Program-made: the position numbers and the translations under genes
Notes under the pieces: generated by a model
Seen by the model: the letters and a program-made list of their open reading frames with translations, nothing else
Database searches by the model: none
Told to the model about the DNA's origin: nothing
In this document: one piece after another, positions 46,320-54,517 of the stretch
How positions within the stretch are numbered: position 1 is the first letter of the stretch
Layout of the letters: each line of letters starts with the position of its first letter
Assembly (NCBI RefSeq): GCF_009914315.1
Contig: NZ_CP042596.1
Coordinates: 2,542,001 to 2,606,000, forward strand
Source: Granulicella sp. WH15
Lineage (GTDB): Bacteria > Acidobacteriota > Terriglobia > Terriglobales > Acidobacteriaceae
DNA: 64,000 bases
Direction of reading: 5' to 3'

Positions 46320-47165
46320 ATGCCCATGCTCGGTTGTGAAATATCACAGCAGCTCGAAATCGCTCTGAAAGAACGCTCTAAGACGACCGGCGAATCGATC
46401 GCTCGGATTGTTACATCAGCCCTTTCCCGGGCTCTGGGGATACCCGTGCATACGCTGTTTCAGGTCTCCACATCAGGAGCGCTTGTTCAAGGCATCTACG
46501 AACGGGCCGTCTCCAGCTCCTTTCTGCTCAACTACGGCGATTTTGGGCTCGGCACCTTCGACAATCTCGACGGAGAGATGGTTGTGTTGGATGGAAGCAT
46601 CTATCAGGTGCGCAGCGATGGCACGGTTAACAAGATTGTCGATGACACAGGAACACCCTTTGCCGTGGTTGTGCATTTTCTTGCCGACCAGGACCAAACC
46701 ATCGAGAACGCTTCGACCTTCGAGGAACTCACAAAGTTCTGTGACCAGTATCGGGACTCCGAAAATCTCTTCTATGCCTTCCGCATTGATGGCCACTTCG
46801 AGCACGTTCACACTCGCGCCATGAAAGCCACGCTGGACGGACTTCCTCTGGCAAAGGCTGCCGCTATTCAGCCGGAATTTGATTTCAGGGACATCGACGG
46901 AACCCTCGTCGGACTGTGGTCCCCGCAGTTCTCGAGCGCGCTCAACGTCGCCGGGTATCACTTCCATTTTCTCTCTAAGGACCGAACCAAGGGAGGACAT
47001 CTGCTTCAGTGCAATGGAATGGACCTGAGGATACGAGTAGAGAGGCTCAACGACTTCCACCTCTCTCTTCCAGAGTCAGAAGAGTTTCTGCGAGCCGACC
47101 TGACAAAAGATACTGCGAAAGAACTTGCCTACGCGGAACAAGCTCACAAAAAGGAAAATCTCTAA
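46320..47165 (+). CDS. alsD: Acetolactate decarboxylase with ribbon-helix-helix-like N-terminus
   Basis: A 281-residue protein starting at ATG 46320 (GGAGA upstream). Residues about 45-281 are a standard AlsD/BudA, which converts acetolactate to acetoin. They start T-L-F-Q-V-S-T-S-G-A-L-V, with zinc histidines in H-V-H-T-R and Y-H-F-H-F...G-G-H-L. Before it lies an extra segment of about 40 residues (E-I-S-Q-Q-L-E-I-A-L-K-E-R-S-K-T-T-G-E-S, then I-A-R-I-V-T-S-A-L-S-R-A-L) with the pattern of CopG/Arc RHH DNA-binding proteins. Its TAA overlaps the alsS ATG. Confidence 0.88.
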   Translation: MPMLGCEISQQLEIALKERSKTTGESIARIVTSALSRALGIPVHTLFQVSTSGALVQGIYERAVSSSFLLNYGDFGLGTFDNLDGEMVVLDGSIYQVRSDGTVNKIVDDTGTPFAVVVHFLADQDQTIENASTFEELTKFCDQYRDSENLFYAFRIDGHFEHVHTRAMKATLDGLPLAKAAAIQPEFDFRDIDGTLVGLWSPQFSSALNVAGYHFHFLSKDRTKGGHLLQCNGMDLRIRVERLNDFHLSLPESEEFLRADLTKDTAKELAYAEQAHKKENL

Positions 47166-48844
47166 TGTCCAGTGAACAGAAGCCAAACGATCAGCTTACC
47201 GGCGCGGATATTGTCGTCAGGACGCTCGAGCAGCAGGACGTGAAATGGGTCTTCGGGGTGCCGGGGGCCAAGATCGACAAGGTCTTTAACACCCTGGTCG
47301 ACTCTTCCATTCAAACTGTCGTCTGCCGTCACGAACAGAACGCCGCCTTCATCGCGGGAGGCATTGGAAGAATGACCGGCAAAGCCGGTGTGGCAATCGC
47401 AACCTCTGGTCCTGGTGTCTCCAATCTAGTCACCGGACTGGCCACGGCAAATACCGAAGGTGACCCGGTGATCGCGCTTGGTGGCGCGGTACCTCTCGCC
47501 GACCGACTCAAGAAGATTCATCAGTCGATGGACTCGGTAAATCTTATGCGAGCTGTGACCAAGTACAGCGCCGAAGTAGACTCATCGGAATCGGTCTCGG
47601 AGGTAATGGCGGCCGCGTTTCGAAGCGCTGAGTCCGACCGGCCAGGGGCAGCCTTTGTGAGCTTGCCGATGGACATCATGGTGGCACCTGCGAAGTGCGA
47701 CCTCCTAACCCTGCCGACACACTCCGCTCCAGGCCCCGCAGACTTCGAAGCAGTAAAAGAAGCTGCACGGCTCATCAACAACGCAAAGAGGCCGGTGGTA
47801 TTGCTCGGTCTGCTGGCGAGCAAGCCAGAGAACGCAGCTGCAGTCTGTGAATTGCTGGAGAGCGGAAAGCTACCGGTTATTGGAACTTTTCAGGCCGCAG
47901 GAGCGGTATCAGCGAATCTCTTCAGCAACTTCGGCGGACGAGTCGGCCAGATCAACAATCAACCAGCAGATGAGATTCTCGCTGCCGGAGATCTGGTGAT
48001 TACGATCGGATATGACCCCGTCGAATACTGGCCTTCCATCTGGAATAAAGGTAACAAGCGCACAATCGTGCATCTGGACGCGCTACCCGCAGATATAGAC
48101 AACTCCTACAGCCCGACGGTCGAGCTCATAGGAGATATCGCCGGAACGATCCAACTGTTGAGCCCACTCATCTCGCATACCAATCCAGACCCGTCTATTC
48201 AAAGATTGTTGGAAAAGATCGCTGAAGACCGCTATGAACTGGCACAATCCTCGACTGAGATGAATGGAATGCCGCTCCATCCGCTCAGGCTTGTTTCTGA
48301 ACTACAAGACATGCTCACACCTGACACCACACTGTGTCTGGATATGGGTTCTTTTCACCTCTGGATGGCACGACACCTCTATAGCTTTCGTGCGAGACAG
48401 ATTCTCATCAGCAACGGACAGCAGACACTAGGAGTCGCGCTTCCGTGGGCTATTGCAGCCACACTCGTTCGCCCTGCCGAGAAGGTCCTCTCGATCTCCG
48501 GAGACGGCGGATTCCTCTTTTCCGGGATGGAACTGGAGACTGCCGTACGACTCCAATCAAACCTCGTCCACATGATATGGATCGATGGCACCTACAACAT
48601 GGTTGCCGTCCAGGAAGAGCAGAAATATGGCAGACCATCAGGCACTGACTTCGGCCCTCTTGATCCTGTCAAATACGCCGAGGCGTTCGGTGCTAAGGGG
48701 CTCATGATTCACACTCCCGATCAGATCACCTCTGTGTTGAAGCAGGCTTTTGAAGTTCCAGGTCCCGTGCTTATCGGAGTTCATGTGGACTATCGGGACA
48801 ATCACCGTTTATTCGAGCAGGTAAATGAGCGAAGCGTGCATTAA
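47165..48844 (+). CDS. alsS: Catabolic acetolactate synthase
   Basis: A 559-residue thiamine-diphosphate enzyme joining two pyruvate molecules into acetolactate. The start ATG 47165 overlaps the alsD stop as TAATG. Motifs are G-A-D-I-V-V-R-T-L, the active-site Glu in C-R-H-E-Q-N-A-A-F, and the ThDP segment S-G-D-G-G-F-L-F-S-G-M-E-L-E-T-A. The M-E-L-E-T-A-V-R-L block and the lack of an obvious FAD domain point to the catabolic AlsS rather than the anabolic IlvB. With alsD it makes acetoin as a neutral overflow product. Confidence 0.9.
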   Translation: MSSEQKPNDQLTGADIVVRTLEQQDVKWVFGVPGAKIDKVFNTLVDSSIQTVVCRHEQNAAFIAGGIGRMTGKAGVAIATSGPGVSNLVTGLATANTEGDPVIALGGAVPLADRLKKIHQSMDSVNLMRAVTKYSAEVDSSESVSEVMAAAFRSAESDRPGAAFVSLPMDIMVAPAKCDLLTLPTHSAPGPADFEAVKEAARLINNAKRPVVLLGLLASKPENAAAVCELLESGKLPVIGTFQAAGAVSANLFSNFGGRVGQINNQPADEILAAGDLVITIGYDPVEYWPSIWNKGNKRTIVHLDALPADIDNSYSPTVELIGDIAGTIQLLSPLISHTNPDPSIQRLLEKIAEDRYELAQSSTEMNGMPLHPLRLVSELQDMLTPDTTLCLDMGSFHLWMARHLYSFRARQILISNGQQTLGVALPWAIAATLVRPAEKVLSISGDGGFLFSGMELETAVRLQSNLVHMIWIDGTYNMVAVQEEQKYGRPSGTDFGPLDPVKYAEAFGAKGLMIHTPDQITSVLKQAFEVPGPVLIGVHVDYRDNHRLFEQVNERSVH

Positions 48845-48953
48845 GCTGCGAACTTTTCGGCAATCTTCGAATAAGCACCCGAGGTCTTAGCGGAACAGCT
48901 TTGTATGGCCGGCAAGCATATCTCGTAAGCACTTCGCGGAATGAGGAGGAAGC

Positions 48954-49499
48954 ATGAAGTTCGCATTACCCTACGACAGGAAGACTATCGATGTTGAGAT
49001 CGACGACCGCAATCTGGTTGGGATTCTGGAGTCGAAGGTGGAGGGCTATAAGCCCGCAGGCTCGCAAGAAGAGTTGATCGAAGCATCTCTTGATAGCCCC
49101 ATTGGCTCCCCTCAACTGGAAACACTGGCAAAGGGCAAGAAGAACATCGTTATCATCAGTTCCGACCATACGCGTCCTGTTCCTTCAAAGATCATCACAC
49201 CGATTCTGTTACGGCGCATTCGTGAAGCGCAGCCCAATGCCAATATAAAAATCCTCGTCGCGACCGGGTTCCATAGACCGTCGACACATCAAGAGCTCGT
49301 CGATAAATATGGTGAGGAGATCGTGAACCGGGAGCAGATCGTCATGCACGTATCGACCGCCGATGCAGATCAGGTCCGGATCGGAACGCTTCCTTCTGGA
49401 CCCGCGACGAAATCCTCGGCTACCTGTCGGAGGTTGAAGCGCTCCTGCCCGCAAACCATCCTCTCGAGAAATTCGTGGCTGATCTTCGCCGGATTTTGA
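48954..49499 (+). pseudogene. larA: Truncated lactate racemase (LarA N-terminal part)
   Basis: The ORF has a perfect AGGAGG before its ATG. It encodes about 148 residues of LarA (M-K-F-A-L-P-Y-D-R-K-T-I-D-V-E-I; S-D-H-T-R-P-V-P-S-K; A-T-G-F-H-R-P-S-T-H-Q-E-L) up to V-R-I-G-T-L-P-S-G. Intact LarA has about 425 residues and goes on with the C-terminal domain. Here 33 unrelated residues follow to the stop, so two thirds of the gene are lost. The conserved His of the racemase N-terminal site may remain, but the nickel-pincer enzyme cannot be complete. It closes the lactate/acetoin operon. Confidence 0.8.
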
Positions 49500-49777
49500 T
49501 CGAAGACACCGACTGGCAAGCGATGCATGAACAAGGCTACGAAGCCATCAGCGCGAATGAGCTTGTCCACGGCTACGTCCTGTGTCTAGGGGCGATGCGC
49601 CACGCGCCGGTTTCTGCCGCTCTACACCTGCAGGCAATGTTGGCCGAGCATCTGGATCACTTCGCCGTCCTGACCCGGCTGCGCCAATCGAAGCCCACAA
49701 TGCAATGCATGCAGCGGCCGCTCCTAACCTTTCCAGGCTTGCCGGAACAGATGTGGAAGCGGGAATGGCTAAGCTAG
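49390..49777 (+). pseudogene. 3' remnant of an unrecognised gene joined to larA
   Basis: From the point where larA homology ends, another frame is open and reads F-W-T-R-D-E-I-L-G-Y-L-S-E-V-E, continues through H-P-L-E-K-F-V-A-D-L-R-R-I-L and ends at 49777. It looks like true helical protein sequence, not a shadow, but has no start of its own except a GTG at 49475 inside it. I read it as the 3' end of a different gene fused to larA by a deletion. I do not recognise the family. Confidence 0.45.
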
Positions 49778-49998
49778 CGCTACAGGGGAAAGTAACAAAA
49801 CAAGGTATAGAGCTAAAATCCGAGGCTGTCACGATTTTTCATGACAATGTAGTCGTTTGTCGAACTTTCACTGACCGTCACGGCCGTTTTTTTGTGGCAG
49901 ATCTTCCCACAGGAAGCGTCGTCGTATCCGTAGGAGACAAGGATTTCACGGTGGCTGTGACATCTGGGCAAACCGCCGAAGTTGATGCGTTACTGTGA
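49765..49998 (+). CDS. Small beta-rich protein of unknown function
   Basis: A 77-residue ORF from ATG 49765. The sequence (L-A-L-Q-G-K-V-T-K-Q-G-I-E-L, then T-D-R-H-G-R-F-F-V-A-D-L-P-T-G-S) resembles a single carboxypeptidase regulatory-like beta-sandwich repeat. There is only a weak ribosome site and it overlaps the end of the remnant upstream. It may be a remnant itself. Confidence 0.4.
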   Translation: MAKLALQGKVTKQGIELKSEAVTIFHDNVVVCRTFTDRHGRFFVADLPTGSVVVSVGDKDFTVAVTSGQTAEVDALL

Positions 49999-50296
49999 GG
50001 TCTATTGATTGAGTAATCTACTCCATAGGCTTACATTCGCGAGCAGTTCCCTCCTTTTTTTGAAGGGCTGACTTGCGCGGCTCTGGCTGCATGGCTTTCG
50101 GAAGTGCAACCTCTGGGATTTAGAGGGAGTGCCGGATCCGGAACGAAGACGGGCACTGCCGCCGCGATCTGCGGAAGCGGCAGAACTGCCGTCGGCAATA
50201 CTGCCTCTGTAGTCGGCGCCTGGATTGCCTTGGGCTCCTAAGGCAATTTGGTCAGAATCAGTGTAAGAGGAGCTTCCGTTCCTGGCTGCGGTCTAT

Positions 50297-50510
50297 TCAC
50301 TTCTGGCTGCAGCGGAAGTGGTTGTTGACTCCGTTATAGGGCACCGTTCCGTCGGCCTGTCTGGGGATGTCATTAACGGGGCAGGTGTAAATCGACACGC
50401 CTCCGGCAGCGAGGATCTTGTCGTGAGCGGCGTAGGTATTGGTGGCTTCTCCGGGGTCAAGAGTCACCCCCCATACGCCTGCGAACTGGCGCTACCAGCC
50501 CGCGCCCTCC
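50297..50510 (-). pseudogene. C-terminal fragment of the Cys-rich exported-protein family
   Basis: Translated on the minus strand, this encodes D-P-G-E-A-T-N-T-Y-A-A-H-D-K-I-L-A-A-G-G, then V-S-I-Y-T-C-P-V-N-D-I-P-R and ends N-N-H-F-R-C-S-Q-K-stop. That is the same C-terminus as the genes at 56921-58705 and 59540-61348. Upstream homology (S-S-Q-A-Y-G) continues only after a frame change at the six-C run 50467-50472, and the rest of the gene is missing. Positions 50000-50296 show no gene; a short inverted repeat ATTGCCTT...TAAGGCAAT lies at 50226-50249. Confidence 0.75.
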
Positions 50511-50520
50511 AAATGGGAGA
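50505..50520. promoter_or_regulatory. Degenerate copy of the TGGGAGA palindrome
   Basis: CCCTCCAAATGGGAGA keeps the right half-site TGGGAGA and part of the left arm of the palindromes at 58858 and 61431. It lies between the exported-protein fragment and the LuxR pseudogene, so position and sequence both fit a decayed operator. Confidence 0.4.
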
Positions 50521-50638
50521 TATTTTAATTTCGTTGCGGCACAAGTCGTCCGTTGGTATTCTCGGCACATCCAGACCACCGTTGTGCAGAGGACCAATAT
50601 TCGAGAATCCAGAGCAGGCGTTTGGCGGCACCAAGCCG

Positions 50639-51732
50639 ATGCTCGAACTCATCGATACGATCTATGCAGCCGTACAGCAACCCTCGCACTGGCGGACCGT
50701 ACTGGATCAGATCGGCGAAGCAATTCATAGCGATCAGAACCTCTTGTTTACGGATATTCCGGGTTCGCCTATTCCCAACGCTCTTTCCGGCTCGAAGACA
50801 AACCAAGATGTTCCCCATCTCTTCACCAGCTACTACGCGTCGGTGAACGTGCTGGCCGAGCCGTGCGACCAGATGTTTCCGTCCGGAACCGTGCGCTATA
50901 GCCATTGGGCGGTTCCCGATGCGGAGTTTGAAAAATCCGAATTTACAACGACTTCTTCAAGCCTCTGGACATGCACTACAGCATCGGCCTCAAAATTCCT
51001 CTGGACAATCAGTCACCGGCCTATTTCAGCATGCAGCGCGCAAGATCGACGGGTGGATTCGATGACAGCGAAGGAACTGTTCTCCGTACGCTGATGCCTC
51101 ATTTGCGCCGCGCTCTAACGTTATATCGCCAGATGGAAACAATGCAGACGCGGACGTTGGGCCTGGAGAACGCGCTGGAGGCGTACGGACACGCAGTCAT
51201 CGGGCTCAATGCCTCCGCGCGGGTGATAGTGTCCAACAGGCCAGCGGTTGCGATGCTCGAGGCGGGGACAGGTCTTCGGATCGTAGGGGGACTGCTGTGC
51301 TGTACGTTCGCAGAGGAGAGCAGAGCCCTCCAAGAGTTGCTCACCGGAGTGCTGACGGGCGGTCCGGGCGGCGCAATGCTGGTGCGTCGCGAGGGTAAGT
51401 CGGCGCTGCGGGTCATGGTGAGTGCGTTTCGCGGTTCACTGCCGGGGCGCTCCAAAACTCTCGCAGCGCTCCTTTTTCTGAGCGATCCTGCGCAATTGGC
51501 ACCTTCCCGCGCGGAGACGCTCCGGGCACTTTATGGTTTGACACCGACTGAATGCCGTATTGCGGACATGCTGCTGGCAGGTTTAGAACTGCGCGACATT
51601 GCCGGACGGATGCGCTTCACGTTAGAAACGACCCGCTTCCACGTGAAGCGCGTATTAGCAAAGAGTGGCGCTCGGCGACAAAGTGAATTCATCAGGTTAA
51701 TGCTTGCCCTCCCGGGCATTTCAAGCCGCTGA
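50639..51732 (+). pseudogene. LuxR-type transcriptional regulator, frameshifted
   Basis: The first reading frame (M-L-E-L-I-D-T-I-Y-A-A-V onward) runs to about 50941. The second continues from Y-N-D-F-F-K-P-L-D-M-H-Y to 51732. The break is at GAATTTAC (50939-50946). One more T would give S-E-F-Y-N-D-F, matching T-E-F-Y-N-D-L in the paralogue at 61587-62726. The C-terminus is a LuxR HTH (L-T-P-T-E-C-R-I-A-D-M-L-L-A-G; T-R-F-H-V-K-R-V-L-A-K-S-G). A sequencing error in a short T-run is an alternative to true inactivation. Confidence 0.8.
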
Positions 51733-51820
51733 CAATGTGGGCGCTTCAACCGTTTAGAGGGATCGCCGTCAATCGGTGAGTGCCTGGCTCGTTTGGCTCC
51801 GCATACAGCGCAATTCGTGA

Positions 51821-51949
51821 CTTTGGGCACAGTTTGGGCACAGAAAAACGCATCCGAAAGATGCGTTGATTTGCTAAACCATTCATTTTATTGGTGCCGG
51901 GAGGGGGGGTCGAACCCCCACGAGGTTGCCCTCGGCGGATTTTGAGTCC
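51821..51949 (-). repeat. Left att-like direct repeat: 3' half of tRNA-Leu plus terminator
   Basis: On the minus strand this reads GGACTCAAAATCCGCCGAGG...GGCACCA, the anticodon loop, variable arm, T arm and acceptor 3' strand of a tRNA-Leu with CCA. A hairpin (AACGCATC/GATGCGTT with T-run) and a doubled TGTGCCCAAA motif follow. The same 125-130 bp recur at 62904-63030 in the same orientation. The 5' half of the tRNA is absent. This is the usual footprint of a tRNA-integrating element. Confidence 0.8.
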
Positions 51950-52111
51950 TTCCAGGATGCTCATAACATATTTATTTTCAGCTACTTGAAGAACATCAAT
52001 TCAATAGTGTGTAAGAAAATGTGTAAATTTCGCTCTTTTTACATGAAGAGGTCCGACCGGTCGAAAGAATCATCGCCGTGAACGTTGGAATAAGTTTTGA
52101 GGGGATTGTAT

Positions 52112-52198
52112 TGGTGGCGGGTATCGGAATCGAACCGATACGAGATTGCTCTCGGGGGTTTTTGAGACCCCTGCGTCTGCCAGTTCCGCCAACCCGCC
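52112..52198 (-). tRNA. tRNA-Leu (anticodon CAA), complete, CCA encoded
   Basis: The acceptor stem GGCGGGT/ACCCGCC is fully paired. The D-arm has GGCGGAACTGGCAGAC. The anticodon stem is GGGGT-CTCAAAA-ACCCC with CAA at positions 34-36. The long variable arm is CGAGA-GCAA-TCTCG, and the T-arm is ATCGG-TTCGATT-CCGAT. The discriminator is A and CCA is encoded. Variable arm and anticodon identify leucine (UUG codon). Its sequence differs from the tRNA-Leu halves in the flanking repeats. Confidence 0.95.
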
Positions 52199-52425
52199 AA
52201 TGCTTCTATTAGACCACAAAGTGCTGGACTTGAAGATCGCTCGGTGTTTACCGCAATTCTACATGGCATGTGCAGCTTAGCCTGAACATGGAAGGGGCGG
52301 AAGAGGGGCCGGGAGAAACCCGCAGGGTGTCTCCCGCGCCTCTCAAAATGGCAGACGGGATCGTATAAGTCCCGTCTGTCCTGTTTTCGTACCGTCTGAT
52401 TTTCACATGTCTGCGGGCATAACCC

Positions 52426-53310
52426 TCATGCCGCAACCTCCTCCAGTTCCTCGCTAATTACGTCCTCCGATATGGGCGGTTCCAGTGCGGCAAGGATGAC
52501 ACTGGCGGTCTGTTGAATGACTTCCAGCGATTCGGCCAACAGCGAAGCGTTGCCGTGATACAAGACGATGTAATCCGCGCTTGCGGTGGAAGTCACCAGC
52601 CCAACCGCTTTGCCGACGACAAAGGCCACGGCCTCGGCCTCCATCTCGCGTACCGTCTTGGTGGTGGCGGTGCGGCGTTCGGCGCGGTGTAACAGTTCAT
52701 GTGCCGTTTCATGGACCAGCGTGGCGAAAGTTTCCGCCTTCGATTGACCATTGAGAATGGCGATGCGTCCGCCATAGCTTGCGCCTAACGCGCCGTGCAG
52801 GTCGTCGCTGTAGGTAAGCTGGATGCCACGGCTACGCACAAACGCGGCCAGCCGTTCCAGATCTTCGCCAGGGTCGCCAGAGACTTCGCGCATGGCCGGA
52901 AGGTCTACGCCTTCGGTCTGCGAAATATCGAAGACATAGGCATTACGAAAGCCAAGCAACACCCGCTCATTCTGCTTGGTGATGTCCTTCTTCGCTTCCT
53001 CGTCTTTCTTGCGGCGAAAGCCAACAATCGGGGCGAGAATGCGGATGCCCTTCTGTCCGGCCTTCACACTGCGGCCTAAGTTCTTCCAAGTCCAGAATCC
53101 CGCTACTCTGGTCGCTGAAGGCATTTGTCGCGCTATTTCGAGGACGTTGCCGAACGAATAGGTTTGGAAACGGCTCATGGCGGTGAGGTAGTTGGTAAGG
53201 GCTTCAGAGTGTCCGGCCTCCAACTGCTCAATCAGTAGTTTGATATTGGCGGCGATGAGTTCCTGCTTGGTGCTGGGCTTCTTGCTGTCGATAGTGGCGA
53301 TGGAGTTCAT
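52426..53310 (-). CDS. ArdC-like antirestriction / zincin-domain protein
   Basis: From ATG 53310 (AGGAG 8 nt upstream) a 294-residue protein. The N-terminal ssDNA-binding ArdC-type domain (L-T-A-M-S-R-F-Q-T-Y-S-F-G-N, later W-K-N-L-G-R-S-V-K-A-G-Q-K-G-I-R) is followed by a zincin domain with the H-E-x-x-H motif V-H-E-T-A-H-E-L-L. Such proteins are carried by conjugative plasmids and islands and protect incoming DNA. The ORF could extend to 53532, but that part is a Pro/Arg-rich leader. Its presence supports mobile origin of the segment. Confidence 0.85.
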   Translation of the reverse strand: MNSIATIDSKKPSTKQELIAANIKLLIEQLEAGHSEALTNYLTAMSRFQTYSFGNVLEIARQMPSATRVAGFWTWKNLGRSVKAGQKGIRILAPIVGFRRKKDEEAKKDITKQNERVLLGFRNAYVFDISQTEGVDLPAMREVSGDPGEDLERLAAFVRSRGIQLTYSDDLHGALGASYGGRIAILNGQSKAETFATLVHETAHELLHRAERRTATTKTVREMEAEAVAFVVGKAVGLVTSTASADYIVLYHGNASLLAESLEVIQQTASVILAALEPPISEDVISEELEEVAA

Positions 53311-53676
53311 GGTGTTTGCTCCTTTGGGTTTGGCTTTTGCACGTCCGCGTAGACACGCGGCATGTACATGCCGAACGCCTCCTGGCGAAGGCGGGGGGTA
53401 GCAAACGGAAAGGTCTTCGAGCGGAGCTTTTTGGGGGGACCGCGCTTTAGCGTGGGGGAGCCAAAACCCGAAGGGCGAATGGCCTTGAAGAGCGCGGGGG
53501 CAGCGCCCCCGAGCAAAGTCTGGTTTCCGCATACGTGCGCATCAGCGCACAAGATTTATAGGGAGGGCGTTGCGGGAAGGAAAGTCCCGCAGAGGCGGAA
53601 GCGAAAAACGCGAAAGCGGTTGAAGCGCGGAGGAAACTTCCTCCGCAAAACTCTGCATGCAGCTCAAAGCAATGCG
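53311..53676. other. GC-rich leader/spacer in the island
   Basis: About 365 bp with runs such as GGGGGCAGCGCCCCC (a hairpin near 53496-53512) and dense GC-rich stretches. ORFs across it are low in complexity and lack ribosome sites. It may be the leader of the ardC transcript or an old transfer-origin region; nothing decides this. Confidence 0.35.
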
Positions 53677-54150
53677 TTATCGACCGATAGAAAAGCCATA
53701 GGAAATATCGTGTTCCTGTACGGACTGCGGCTTTATCTTCTCACCCATATCTTGTTGCGGCATGACACCCTTTTCCATGCCAACCTTCGGTGCATGAGCA
53801 CTCTGCTGCGATACATCGTGTCCAAGTGCAATCGGCAACTTCTCGCGGTCATTGGTGAAAATCTGCGCATCATGCGCTCCGCGCGAGATCGAGACATAGG
53901 CCATGCGATTGTTTAGCAAATCTTTCGCGCCTAGTTCGGTGTCCACATGAACCAATACTCGCTCAGCGGTTTGCCCCTGACTGGAGTGACTGGTCACAGC
54001 ATAGCCATGATCGAGATGCGGATTCCGCATCGGATCAATCTCAACCGAGCGGCCATCGTCCATACGCAGACTCATCCGCCCATCACTGATTCGTTCAACG
54101 GTTGCGAGTTCACGGTTAGCGATCTTGAGTTCGTTGTCTGGCGCAGTGAA
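53677..54150 (-). pseudogene. C-terminal remnant of a conjugative relaxase/helicase (TrwC/TraA type)
   Basis: The minus-strand frame reads F-Q-F-T-A-P-D-N-E-L-K-I-A-N-R-E-L-A-T-V, then L-D-H-G-Y-A-V-T-S-H-S-S-Q-G-Q-T, then N-R-M-A-Y-V-S-I-S-R-G. These are the last helicase motifs of MobF-class relaxases. Only about 155 residues remain of a protein usually near 900 or longer. The N-terminal side stops at about 54150, where an integrase fragment begins on the other strand. Confidence 0.78.
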
Positions 54151-54516
54151 TTGGAACCTGGCACCACCAAAAACAAGGACGGACGCGAGGTCACGATGAC
54201 CGCGAATATCCATGCGCTACTGACTCAATCTGTCGCCGGAAAGTCGGCAGAATCAGCCGTGCTGACGCGCCCTGATGGAAAAGCTGTGAGAGACTTCCGT
54301 GAGACGTGGGCCAACGCCTGCAAGTCAGCCGGAGTGCCGGGGCTTCTCTTCCACGATCTGCGCCGTACTGCCGCTCGTAATCTTCGCCGCGCCGGGATCG
54401 CGGAAGGCGTCATCATGAAGATCGGCGGATGGCGCACTCGTAGCGTATTTGAACGCTACGCCATCGTGTCGCAAACCGATATCGCTGATGCGCTGAAGAA
54501 GCTTGAGGCTAACTAA
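54145..54516 (+). pseudogene. C-terminal remnant of a tyrosine recombinase (integrase)
   Basis: The plus-strand frame from about 54145 (L-E-P-G-T-T-K-N-K-D-G-R) encodes the catalytic domain end. It has H-D-L-R-R-T-A-A-R-N-L with the second active-site Arg, G-G-W-R-T in place of the usual G-H-x-x-T, and nucleophile Tyr in F-E-R-Y-A-I-V. The N-terminal domains and the first Arg are missing. The open frame upstream to 53947 is antisense to the relaxase remnant. The element therefore cannot excise with its own integrase. Confidence 0.78.
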
Positions 54517-54517
54517 C

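Noticed and set aside
51746-51964. Small ORFs across the tRNA-Leu repeats (also 62843-63091)
   Set aside because: They translate tRNA, terminator and flanking direct repeats; sequence similarity between the two comes from the repeat itself.
53362-53916. 184-codon plus-strand ORF across the ardC leader and relaxase remnant
   Set aside because: It begins in the GC-rich leader and runs antisense to the recognisable relaxase motifs; no family resemblance.
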